Assembly (NCBI GenBank): GCA_015680685.1
Contig: MNCI01025327.1
Span: 211,079-233,439 of the forward strand
Source: Gnetum montanum
Lineage: Eukaryota; Streptophyta; Gnetopsida; Gnetales; Gnetaceae
Direction of reading: 5' to 3'
Length of the DNA: 22,361 nucleotides
The notes beneath the pieces are model-generated. The model saw only the letters and a list, made by a program, of their open reading frames with translations, ran no database searches and was not told the DNA's origin. The position numbers and the translations under genes were made by a program. Numbering within the stretch: position 1 is the first letter of the stretch; each line of letters opens with the position of its first letter. This document shows positions 1-10,200 of this stretch, one piece after another.

Positions 1-1257
1 AGCATCCAAGGATTCATAAGCACCTTGTTTCCAGCCTTGGATCTGCTTCCGTAAATTGGACACTCTGGAGTGCGTCTGATATTTGTTGTTGAATAGTTCA
101 AGCATTGTACTCCACCTCCTGATGGTTTTCGGTTCTAAGGACCGGTACCAGCTTTCTGCTTCTTTAGTGAGTGTCCTTGGGAACAACTTGAGCTTTTGCC
201 ACTCATTATCAATATTTTGCAAGGCACAGGCATCGTGGAATTCCTGTAAATGATGTTGAGGATCAGCGTTGTATCCCCCTTCAAAACGTGGGATATTATT
301 TATGTCCAAACGCTTGATCCTACTGTCTTTTAAGTGCCTTGTGGGGATCCTAACTACCTCTGTGATATCGAGCATGCTTCAGGTTGTGAGTAGGGGTTTG
401 TCATGATCATCTCTATCATGACGTTTGTGATGTCTACATGGTGGTTCCCTACTCTCCCTACGTCCTTGCCCTTGTCCTAACTCCTCTCGACCTTCTTGTC
501 GAGGTATTTCATCTTCTTTTTTACTTTTACCCTCTTCATTATGCTCATGGTGGCTGCGCCCAGATGTGGAAGGAGAGTGTGAATGGTGAGATGAAGGAGA
601 AGAGGAAGGGGATCCATCGCCATGACGATGTTTCTTACCTTCTCTTCGGATGCTTCAGCCCCGATCATTGTAACGATCTAAGTGTCCATCCTTAGTGTGA
701 GTAGTGGTTCCTGCCGTGAACAGTTGGTGCTCACGGGGATCACAGCCTGGAATATGTATCATTGATCTAAGGCCCTGATGCCTAACCTCTTCACTATTGT
801 GAGGAGGAGGAACATCAGTTTCTAAGAAACCCATGGTGAGGGGTTCCTTGTCTCCTATTTCACTAATGACATGGGGGACCTTGCCCTTCAACAATGAATG
901 TTGGCTCTCCTGCCTTTCATCCCGAATACGTTGGGCATTTGTGGGATGATAATCCCTTGTGTCAAAATCATCTAGAACGTATTCCGCAAACAGTTCTTGT
1001 ATGCCAATCTGTGCCAAGGCACGGAAAAGAATGTTGGAAACTGATCGATTCGGGGGTAACACAATGTTACCTTGCAGATCTCTCCACCGCAGTTGTTTGT
1101 CTTGATGGAGAACAAAGGTAAAATCTGGCACATACTCATCGGGATGAGTATATGTCACTTTAGATTGTTTAGGACATGGCTGGTCTCGGTTATGCGTGTG
1201 ATGCTGATTTTCTTCTGTATTATCCTTAGGTGAGTTGATTTCATGAGAAGAAGCCAT
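1..1257 (-). pseudogene. gag: gag polyprotein, broken by two in-frame stops, partial
   Basis: The start is the ATG at 1257-1255 (MASSH), shared with the sister copy at 22062. One continuous minus-strand frame runs to the window edge, interrupted only by TGA at 657-655 and TGA at 381-379. The N-terminal region aligns without gaps to the other copy (shared YTHPDEY, LRWRDL, GNIVLP, FAEYV). A basic, His/Arg/Ser-rich linker follows at about 655-380. From about 290 to 1 comes a typical retrotransposon gag domain, with FEGGYNADP, AESWYRSLEP, IRRW and a hydrophobic/aromatic pattern ending in GAYESLDA. Gag forms the virus-like particle that packages element RNA in the cytoplasm. Both stops could each come from one CGA-to-TGA change, as expected in methylated transposon DNA; that is inference. 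The frame upstream of the ATG is also open, but only the ATG is conserved in both copies. Confidence 0.85.
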
Positions 1258-1378
1258 TTCTAATGGTGTGCTAATTACTGTTTTTTTTGTTATGTTCTTG
1301 ATTAACCTGAAGGTTCGTTGAGGCTCACAACGATGTGAGTGATATCCCTTATGTTCAATTGGCGTAAAAAACACTTAG

Positions 1379-1396
1379 TCCCCGGCAACGGCGCCA
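1379..1396 (-). other. primer-binding site, tRNA-Asp
   Basis: The plus strand here matches the last 18 nt of plant tRNA-Asp(GTC) including the terminal CCA, so the element strand (minus) carries TGGCGCCGTTGCCGGGGA, which pairs with that tRNA to prime minus-strand cDNA. It lies 1 nt from the LTR end. The identical 18 nt occur at 21916-21933. Confidence 0.92.
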
Positions 1397-1400
1397 ATGA

Positions 1401-1586
1401 TGAGTGGCGAGGTACCCCTACAGTCAACCATACGAAACGAGCGTAGCACGCGCGATCCGGTCGAACTCTGCAGACTAAATGCCTTAACACCACAAGAAAC
1501 ACTTGGTGTTAATAATTCGTTGTCTTCCCAAACTTACTTGTTGTTGTCACGGTGTATGGTTGACTGTAGGGGTACCTCGCCACTCA
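1401..1586. repeat. 33-bp perfect inverted repeat inside the left LTR
   Basis: Bases 1401-1433 and 1554-1586 are exact reverse complements, separated by 120 bp. The first arm is the normal U5 end, 3 bp from the LTR terminus. The second arm is extra and has no counterpart in the intact LTR except for its innermost 8 bp (AACCATAC on the element strand, present at 21751-21758). A direct 11-bp repeat TCAGGTACAAA (1584-1594 and 1626-1636) overlaps the outer edge of the second arm. Confidence 0.95.
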
Positions 1587-1775
1587 GGTACAAATCTTGT
1601 CTTTATTGCCGTGCACAACTTGCGTTCAGGTACAAAGCTGCTTGAATAAAGAACCGTTCACTTGGGGGACTCCTACTGCGGGCACATGGAAAATATTCTA
1701 TCTTTGGGGTGATCAATCCGCCAGAGCTTCGCTACTTTACACCTATGATTTTCAAATGAGAGGAGTGCTGCCTCT

Positions 1776-1876
1776 TATTTATAGATATGGCGATGGACCG
1801 CGATATCGTGTATGCGATATCGCAGGGAAAGAAGCGATATCGTGTCGGTCGCGATATTGCGTACGCGATATCACGG
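1776..1876 (-). promoter_or_regulatory. LTR U3 promoter: TATA box plus five GCGATAT motifs
   Basis: On the minus strand, TATAAATA lies at 1783-1776. Just upstream of it in element sense (1800-1872) there are five copies of a GCGATATC-type palindromic motif, one of them changed to GCGATATT. The sister LTR has only two such motifs at the same place, so the number varies between copies. The position directly upstream of the TATA box suggests an enhancer or factor-binding array; that role is inferred. Confidence 0.6.
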
Positions 1877-1899
1877 CTTGTGCAATCTGCGTCTCATCA

Positions 1900-2300
1900 G
1901 TTTGCTTGAAGTAGACAGTGTTGACATGGTAGCTTTAAAAAGAATCAAGTTGCTCATCTTTTCATCTAAAAACTATCTAGATGGCTTTAGCTCTTTTCAT
2001 TGTGCTATTGAAAAGAAATGGTTGATCCTTTAGCGTATGTGGCTTCTAGAAACATGAGCTTGAAGTATTCATCTAGGTAATTATATTTTCACTATCCTTC
2101 TTATTGTGGTGGCCTTGAAAATCATGTGTTTTTTTAACAACATATAGATGATAAGACATAGAGATCCATTATAACAAAATCTTGATTCTAAAAGCTTGTT
2201 CTATTTAACACTTATATCTAAAGTTTATTGGACAAATGTAAGCTATCTAAAGCCATATTTTTAATAACTTATCTTCATCAAATGTGATATAGGACCTTTT
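1900..2300. other. AT-rich spacer
   Basis: AT-rich DNA next to the LTR end. I see no coding frame, RNA gene or repeat that I can support here. Confidence 0.5.
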
Positions 2301-4310
2301 TCTTTAGCGTTGCTCTTGCAGAATCTAAAATTGGTTATAGAGCTTGGTTCTACAAGATGATGTGGCTAGGAAAGCTTCTTGCTCGTAAAGATGAAAAAAA
2401 TCACATCCTTGATCTATTTTCAAAATCATGCATCCACTGACATGGCTAAGCCATTATAAAATGGCTCAACTCACCAAAAGGACACAACAAGCTCGAGCTG
2501 CAATCCTCCTAAAAAAGCTTTTAACAAAATGCAATGATATGAAAGTTTTAACTTGTAATTAATCATAAAGGGCTTCCCTACAATTTTGAACAGAGCATTC
2601 CTATGATTTTAAATAGAGCTTCTATGCAATTTGACTTACCTACAATAATAGCTCAACTAAAGCTTTCTTGAAATTTGAATAAAGTTTCCATAAAGACTTA
2701 CATGAAGTCTTCATGAATCTAGGAACTTGTAGAATTTTTTTTGGAATGCTACTACATTCCAAGTCATCCTTGCATATGATGAAGGAACAAAAATCCTAAT
2801 CATGCCCCATGAAGGCCAAGAAGGTGATAAAGATGTCATTGATCATGTAAGCACTACTTCACACATTCTAACAACATCCATTTCTAATTTTAAAGGTATC
2901 TAGGACATTGAATAATTTGTAAATATAGGAGGATAAGTTTATGAAATAATGAGTGGAAAGCAACATAAGGATGTATCAATGTGATAGCTACAAATAGGAT
3001 AGACTATACAAGACATTTTTGAAATCCTTAAAAATGTCACAACGATGCAATTTAAGTTAATTTTGATTAAGGAGACGTTGGTTATCATAGAAACAAGACT
3101 CCAAAATGTAGAAGTTAAAGTACAAAGGTTGCAAGAAGAGATCACCCAACTTCATGCCTAATTACAAGATCCCACGATGTATGTTGTTTCAAAATTTCTT
3201 GAGTAGTTTAGAATTGAGAAGATTGATAAGATAAGTACTAAATAATACCAATTGGAGATTAAAAGGAATAAGGCCACATGGGATGCATCTAAGGCTAATG
3301 CAAGAACATATGAAAATAGAAATATCATCTTCATGTTGGAAGAAGAAAATAAGGGTTTAGCTATGCAAAACTAGCAGTTGACACAAGTAGCCAAGGAAAA
3401 AGATCAGTTGGAAAATTAGCTAAGTCAACTCTTAGAACAATTTATTCAAGAAGATGTAGACATTAAAATATTAGCACAAGAGAAAAGAAATTTTCAATAG
3501 CAAATGTCCAAGCATTACAGTAAAGATCTACAATTAAGATTAGGACCTAGAAGAAAGAGACTACCAAATAGGATAAGTTTAAAAGAAATTATAAAGAATA
3601 TGTGTGTCTCTAAAAGGAGATCAATGAGAAGGAAATTAGGGTAACCAAGGCTCATATCCTTGTTGTTTTGTAACAACTGCCAAATGCTACCTAGGAAAGC
3701 ATCCTTTATGGAATCATACTAGTACATAAAGAAAAAATTAAAATTAAGGGCTTGTAGATAGATGAGCTTACATATTACATGAAGCTTACTAACCTCTAAT
3801 ATGCTAATCTTGTCATGTTGATAGCTAGCCACTCAAGAAATGAAGTGGAACAACTAGAAGCAACAACTTTTACATTATTAGATCATGAGAACTCCATGAT
3901 GAAATAAAGAGGAATTATAATTATTAACTACTGAGTAAGAGATCCTATAAATGCAATAAACTTAGCAACATGATATCATAATAGATTTAGTAAGGAGATT
4001 GGTAGAATACCAAGAAAAAAAAAAGATAAAGTTAAATCGTTCAACATAGAGTATTGACTATTCACTACTTGCTTTGTTTAAGTGAACAAGATATTTCCAA
4101 ATATGCCATGTCCATGGAAAATTGCAACAACTGTGAGTTTAGCCCACCTAACTTGAATCATTGATGATCCATAGATAGATGTAAATAAGTACTAGGTTGT
4201 TATCAATCATTTCAATATGGTGAAGCAAGATACTAACTAGCCATAAGAGTCATCAAAACATGAGGAACCACCACCACTTAACACAACATGAAGACCTATT
4301 TCTAGGAAAC
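2300..4310 (+). pseudogene. decayed, unrecognised reading frame rich in Glu/Lys/Gln
   Basis: I do not recognise the family. A coding-like stretch starts near 2310 (contains RAWFYKMMWLGKLLARKDEK). A second stretch in one frame runs from about 2735 to 3644 and includes AYDEGTKILIMPHEGQ, then long charged segments such as VQRLQEEITQLHA that look like coiled coil. This frame has stops at 2901, 2913, 2934, 2982, 2985, 3000, 3159, 3204, 3243, 3372, 3417, 3498 and 3642; every one could arise from CAA, CAG or CGA by a single C-to-T change. After a frameshift a similar pattern continues at about 3704-3940, and a short tail with KHEEPPP sits near 4250. An old transposon protein or a pseudogene of a host coiled-coil gene are both possible. 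AT-rich DNA can mimic Lys/Asn-rich protein, so confidence is limited. Confidence 0.4.
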
Positions 4311-4709
4311 GTTTTTGAAAATATGCAAATTTTTGTAAATTTTTAATGTTTGTTTAGTATGAAAATAAATTTTGTAATGTGATACTCAAGTCAATCAATC
4401 AAGTCATATACATAATTTTATGGCAAACTCTATCCTATTTTTGTTTAACTCAAGAATGAATTTGTAGTTAGTTATGAAGGTATAATAAATAGTTAAATTG
4501 TCATATGTGACATTGCACCTACCTACTATATCATAGTTATGATATCATATTGTTGATGCGAAAATTTAGGCAAACTAAGAGATGACATCCTTGGCAAGGC
4601 TATTGTCTAGGGCACCTTGTTTATGGGAAAGGCTAGTTTGGGAATAGTCTTGGTGGAAGAGGAACATGATTGATAATTTAAATAAAATCATTAAATTATT
4701 TTCAAATAG
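4311..4709. other. AT-rich spacer
   Basis: No supported gene. The first part reads like 3' trailing sequence of the preceding decayed frame, with short A/T runs. The rest shows no clear structure. Confidence 0.4.
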
Positions 4710-4860
4710 AAATATTGAAGGTGAAATAATTTATAAAGTCATAATATTAAAAAAAATAACATGAAGTAGAGAAAAGAAATTTTTAAACATAAATATTGAA
4801 GATGAAATAATTTAGATAGATCATAATATTAAAAAAAAAATAACATGAAGCAGAGAAAAG
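4710..4860. repeat. imperfect tandem duplication, period about 81 bp
   Basis: Bases 4710-4776 and 4791-4860 are near-identical copies (aaatattgaa...gagaaaag), joined by a 14-bp linker. They differ by a few substitutions and small indels, including the length of an A run. Confidence 0.85.
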
Positions 4861-5654
4861 AGAGAACTTGGCAGATTCATTAATGGCTGCAAGTAGCCAT
4901 GGCGGTAGTATCGACAACTTGCAAACAACAACACCATCCAGTAATGACTCATAGTAGCAATAGAAACAAGCATCGAATAGCAGCCGATTGTAGGTAACAA
5001 TACTAACACCAAGCAATGAGTTGCATATAGCAACAACACTAATATGGAAAGGGAGAAGGGATATGGGATCAAGAGATAGTGAGATGGAACAGGAAAAGGA
5101 AAGAGAGAGGGGAAGAGAAAATAATATATGAAAACCAAAAGAGAGAAGCCAAGAGACTTTCCTTTCTCCTTGCTTGATGATATCCTCTTCATCTATGTGT
5201 ATAGGTTTTTATAGCCCTTATGTGCTTCTCCTCCTTATTTTTCTCTTTAGAAGAGAGGCATGGCTACCATGTGTCTTAGTAAGTGAAGCATGGGTGGCAT
5301 GGTCTTTATGCATGGGAGTTGGAGATATGCTTTATCTTCAATTGATTCTTTGGATCTTTCAAAATCTTTACAACTAATCTCCAAATATGCTTTATAACAT
5401 AAATCTCTCAATGCTTGCCACCGGTCAAACAAAAATAAACTCAAAATATCATAAATTTCAATAAATAGAGAAACCATTTTTTAACCAGTAAAATACTTTG
5501 GAAAACATAGCTATAACAAAAAAAATACTAAACCAACCTTTGCAAAAATACTAAACAAGCATTGGCTCTTTAACGAACCAACTATAAATTTGGAATATGT
5601 CCAAACAGGAAAAATAAATAAATAAATAAAAACAAAACAAAAAACAAAAAAATT
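4861..5654. other. AT-rich spacer with purine-rich tract and A-rich run
   Basis: Bases 5040-5160 are purine-rich (GA-rich). A TATA-like stretch (tttttatagccc) occurs near 5205. An A-rich run with repeated AAATA and AAAAC units lies at about 5605-5650. The short open frames on both strands here have no recognisable motifs, and I do not call a gene. Confidence 0.4.
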
Positions 5655-6240
5655 GGTCGCCATGTTGTCTGCAGGCCGACGAGAGGCTGGGAAGCCCCAC
5701 AGTGAGGGGCAGTTATGCCCTTGGTCGCTCTTCCAATAGCCCACCTCCAAGCAGGCCCCAGCCACGCGTCTCTATCTTGTCCTGCGCCTGCGCCTGCGGC
5801 TGCACCTCTGTCTCCTACGCCGACGAAACCCTGGCTCGTCGACTGCGCAGGCCAAACCCTCACATGCGTCCATCGCAGCTGTTCATACCACGGCCATCAT
5901 CTGCACCGTGCACAGTGGAAAACCCTCGTCGCCTGTGCCCGACTCAGTAAAAACCCAAGACTACCGCAGAAATCTAGAACCACCCGCAACCCAGGTAAAC
6001 CCTCACCACTATGACCGCACCTGTTGCCATGGCTGCTCCGTGCCACCCTTGTACGCAATGCCGCGTGTGCTTGCCTTAATTCATCCTCCCAACGTCATCC
6101 AACGCCGCCGCTGCTGCTTCCTCACTTGTCATGGCTACCCGTGTGCACTTTGCCAGCCGCCATGCCAAACCCTGTAGCGGCAACAACGGGAGCAGCAATG
6201 GTCTGGTGCGGATGACAGTGGCAGTAAACTAAGGTTGATG
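5655..6240. promoter_or_regulatory. GC-rich island with five telo-boxes; possible 5' end of a lost gene
   Basis: GC content rises sharply against the AT-rich flanks. AAACCCT, the plant telo-box found in promoters and leaders of translation-related genes, occurs five times in the same orientation at 5826, 5854, 5920, 5997 and 6167. A small open frame at 6131-6232 (33 codons, beginning MATRVHFASRHAKP) has the Ser/Ala/basic make-up of a transit-peptide start and ends just before an AAG/GTTG sequence that could be a splice donor. No longer frame can be linked to it. Other open frames here overlap on both strands, as expected for GC-rich non-coding DNA. A promoter plus first exon of a dead or displaced gene is the best guess. 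Confidence 0.35.
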
Positions 6241-6384
6241 GAAGTTACTTTCTGTTTGATGTCGTTTACACTCACTCATTTATGTTCTACGAGCTCTGGT
6301 GATGAAAAAATAAGCCCCTGTTCATGGGCCATGTTAACGTCAACACATGCTTTCATATGATATTGTAGATATAATGTATTTGGG
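6241..6384. other. spacer between GC-rich island and repeat unit
   Basis: Intermediate composition; no gene or repeat seen. Confidence 0.4.
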
Positions 6385-7161
6385 ATAGGTAAAATCCTAT
6401 GCATCAAAAAATCTGTTTCGTGGAAGCGAGGAATCAGGATTCTTGATTCTGAACGTGTTTGGGTACGTGTACCTCAAGAAAAAGTGAAAAAGTGGGTACG
6501 GGGACATGATAGAGAAAATTTAAATATATTAGTTTTTTTAAAAAATTAAATCTCATATATCATAAAAATACATTGTAAAACATAGAACAAGTACAATGTA
6601 AATCCAAAATATTGTTAATGCTTAAAAATTGCACAGAAGATTGCAATATCACCATTAAATTGAAGCAAGAAAATTTGCAAAGGTATCGAGGGCACTGAAT
6701 CCATTTCCTTATCAAGAGCCATAATTTGGCCAAACATATAATTTCTGCAACAACCACAATAACAACAATAAAATGAAATCCTTTTGTTACTGGATCCAAT
6801 ATTTCCAAAAATGAAATTAAGCCTCAACCAAATTTATAACAAATCAGTTCTACTAATACTTTTGTTCAATACCCTAGGGACTACCGGTGAGTAGGGCCAC
6901 GTTGAAGATGACCATATTATAAGAATCTTGATTGCTTGCTTGCCACTTAACAATGAAATGAAATTTTTGGTATGATTCAGAACAGGAGAAGATATGTATG
7001 ATTTTAATGTAAAATGCAGACATCACAAGAACTGAAAAGGCAAAGAACAATATGAGGCAAGGCAAGGCAACCAATTCAATGTATATGTACAAATCCAGAC
7101 AAAATTTCATTGAAAATTATGAAATACGTACCCATTGCGAATTTAATGCGCTTCTGTGTAC
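6385..7161 (+). repeat. repeat unit U, copy 1
   Basis: This stretch matches 12565-13125 plus 13673-13890 in the same orientation, from GGTAAAATC/TATGCATC through an AT-rich body to GAAATACGTACCCA and CGCTTCTGT. It stops at a single N (7162), after which LINE sequence begins. The unit has no coding frame. The open frames within it are AT-rich noise that recurs in both copies. The direction given is arbitrary. Confidence 0.9.
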
Positions 7162-7230
7162 NGGTTGGGGCACAACCAAATGTTCGCACAGACTAGCTTT
7201 TTACAAAATTGAATGACATAGAATTTGATG

Positions 7231-10200
7231 CTAAGTGTAACTAAAACACATAGGTCTTTCCCATAGCTGCAGGAGATGAACCAATTGATGACTGTCCAGA
7301 TTGAACTTGGATGCTTGAGATGTGAGTTGAAAATAGGTGAGGTGAAAGATCTGCAACATCTCCAACCTGGTAAGCAAACATTTGTTAGAATACTCTGTCT
7401 TTTGAAATAGAACATTGCATCTTCGCTTCCAAATATAATATAAAATAATAGGCCTAATAACTTTCCACAGAAAATTAAGATTAGTAGAAGTAATGTTCAA
7501 GAATCCGAATATGGCATCCTCTTGAGATAGCTTGTAGGATGGAAAAGCTTTAGAAGTCCACTGCCACACATGTTGAGCAAAGGGACATTGCCAAAACACA
7601 TGGACAAAGTCATCTAGTCCACCACATAGAGGGCAAGTGGGATTAGGAATCCCAAGATATTCAAGACGTTTTCCGATAGGAAGACCATGGTGGAGAAGAC
7701 ACTAAAGGAACTGCTTAATTTTGGGGAGGATCGGAAGTTTCCAAATAAGTTGGAAGAGAGGGATCCAAAATGTTTCTAACTCTTGTTTGTGCCAATATTT
7801 ATTGCAACGTTAAATGACTTCAGATGGGTCGTGCATGAGATGAAAGGGAACAGATGGCCAATAGGGCAAGAGTTTAACCCCATTAAGCTATTGAAGGCCA
7901 TGAAAAAGGCTTTGCACTGTAACATCCAAGTGCCAGTGATCGTGGATGAAAGAGTAAATCTGAACTAGGCAATGTTTCATTGCAGCCGACTCCCCATACA
8001 AAGTGTTAAACTCGACCCCTGAAATCCAATGACTAGCCAGCCTAAGACAATTCAAGGAAATGACAACTTTTTAATACCACGAGGTAGCCACCTTAGCATT
8101 TGTGATAGCAAGGGGAGCGGGTGACAGAGGTAACCACCACGAACACACTTTAGAGAGGATAGTAGGGTTGATTTTAACGTTAGTCCAGTCTATGTGAGTG
8201 TGTACAATTTGCTAGGCCCTCCAAATGCTTTTGAAAGCATGAGATCCGGGAAGAATGATAGTGAGGGGGGAAAGAATCCAATTAACGAAATGGATGTCTT
8301 TCCAGAAGGGCTTATTTTTAGGAAATGCTTGATGAAGCCTTAATTGGAGGAGGGTCCCTATAATATTTGAGGCATCTAAATGTTGTACCAACCACTTAGC
8401 AACCAGGGTAATTCCTTGCTTATAGGAGTTCAAAAGGCCTAAGCCACCCTTATTCTTGGGGAGAGTAACAATAGTCCAAGCGACACGATGAAAGCCTTTT
8501 TGAGAGTCCTTGGAGGACCACATAAAGTCACGGAATAACCGTTCTAGCTTCTGGTAGGCAGCTTGGGAGGGGGCCCAACACGAAGAGTAATACACATGGG
8601 TGGACGCGCATATGGACTTACAAACAAGGTATTTACCCGCAAGTGTGAGGGGTTTAGTTTTCCATTTGTCGAGTTTCTTTTGAATTCGATGAATAACTTG
8701 CTCCCAAAGGATAGATGTTGAGCCTCTAAAGCGGAAAGGGATTCCCAGAATCTTAACGATGTCTTGATCTTGAAGCTGCTTCCACTTATAGTGGGTCACA
8801 TGGTTGTAATTTCCCTTAAAGCTATAAACAGAGGATTTATTCCAGTTAATTATGGAACCTGAGAGTATGCAATATTGCTCCACCCTTGATAAGAGGCGGT
8901 GCAAATTGGTGGCTATGTTTTGAACTAGAAAAAAGGAGTCATCGGCAAAGTGCATATTGAGAAGCTGTTGTTGAGAGGAGGAAAGGCTAACCCCAGTGAG
9001 AACTTTAGTTTTAATGTCCAGGTTAATTTGATGACAAAGAAAGTCTGATGCAATGATAAAGAGATAGGGGGCGAGAGGACAACCTTGGCGCATAGACCTA
9101 TGTATTGGAAAGGGAAAGGTAATGCCAAAGGTAGTGGCAATCCTTGCAGTAGCATCTGAGAATAAGCATTTCACCATATGCAAGAACTTGGGTCCAAAAC
9201 CCAGTTTGGTCATAGTCTGCAAGATAAAATCCCACTTAATGTTGTCATAAGCCTTGACATAATCTAGTTTCACTAGGAGAATATCTTGTCCATCATCCTC
9301 AGCCCACTTGAGACCTTCCCACGCCGCAACCACATTGTCTAAAATATATCTGCCAGAAACAAATCCTGTTTGTTGAGGGGATATGATCTGACCAAGAATT
9401 TTTTTCAGCCGTAAGGCAAGGCACTTCGCCCAAATTTTATACACTACATTGAGAAGAGTTATGGGATGCCAATTGGAGATATCGGTTAGATCCCCAGACT
9501 TGGGGAGGAGACGAATTACCCCTTAATTTAGATTGGGCCCAAGGGAACCAGTTAAGAGAGCCTCGTTAATGACCTGCAAAAGATCCTTGCCAACCAAATC
9601 CCAATGATTTTGAAAAAATTCTACTGGAAACCCATTATAACCAGGAGACTTTTCTTGACTTAACTTGGAACAAGCCTCTTGTAGCTCCGCTGGAGTGATA
9701 TCAGCGTCAAGGCTTTGAAGCATAGTAGGATTAATAAGGCGAGAATAATCAGGGGTGGCAGCCTTGAATGAAGAGATGTCCATTGGGGTAGTAGCAAAAA
9801 GGGTTTCGTAGTGGTTCTTAAGAAAAGAGAGGATACTATTGTGGTCAATAATGGTGGTACCCTCACATGAGATTTTGTCAATAGCATGCGAAGGGGAAGT
9901 AGCATTAAGATATTTAAAAAATTCCTTACAGTGTTCATCTTGAATATTTAACCAAGTGAGCCGACTTTTAGTTAAGGCACTTTGTGCTCGGTACACTTCC
10001 CAATGTTGGAAGGCAACACATGCTTTAGCTAGCTCCTCGTGAACTAGAGTATTGAAGGGATCTTGAGCTAGTTTGTTAGTGAGATGTTCAATAGTGAGGT
10101 GAATTTTGTTGTATTCATGTTTGGCTTGAGCAGCCACGGTCTTACCATATGAATGAGCGAAGTTTCGCACTCGACATGAAGCACGATGCCACCAATTAAT

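Larger units (their letters stand above)
1..1899 (-). mobile_element. Ty3/gypsy-type LTR retrotransposon, 5' part, minus orientation
   Basis: The element is read from 1899 down to 1 and continues beyond the window. In order it has a 5' LTR (1899-1398), a 1-nt spacer, a primer-binding site complementary to the 3' end of plant tRNA-Asp (1396-1379), a leader of about 120 bp, and a gag frame starting at 1257. The same order, with closely similar sequence, is found on the plus strand at 20889-22361, so both are copies of one family. The assignment to Ty3/gypsy rests on the gag domain type and the tRNA-Asp primer; pol is outside the window. The gag has nonsense codons, so this copy is not autonomous. 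No target-site duplication can be tested because the far end is missing. The base after the LTR is 1900 (gtttg follows). Confidence 0.9.
1398..1899 (-). repeat. 5' LTR, internally rearranged (502 bp)
   Basis: The ends are TGATGAG...CTCATCA, a 7-bp terminal inverted repeat starting TG and ending CA, as in the intact LTR at 20889-21914. The outer part (about 1611-1899) matches the first 250 bp of the intact LTR (U3 and R, including the TATA box and AATAAA). The inner part (1398-1553) matches its last 165 bp. About 600 bp of U5 is missing and is replaced by roughly 37-55 bp that contains an inverted copy of the LTR's own end. Promoter-type signals remain on the minus strand: TATAAATA at 1783-1776 and the poly(A) signal AATAAA at 1607-1602. 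Confidence 0.9.

Noticed and set aside
1379-1396. tRNA-Asp gene fragment
   Set aside because: Only the last 18 nt of the tRNA are matched, directly next to an LTR end, and the same occurs at 21916; it is a primer-binding site.
1800-1872. CRISPR-like or satellite array of GATATC repeats
   Set aside because: Repeats are short, irregularly spaced and sit in the U3 of an LTR, and the sister LTR has two; they are promoter-proximal motifs.
5582-5863. 93-codon minus-strand open frame in the GC-rich island
   Set aside because: Gly/Ala/Arg-rich composition with overlapping open frames on both strands is what GC-rich non-coding DNA gives; no domain is visible.
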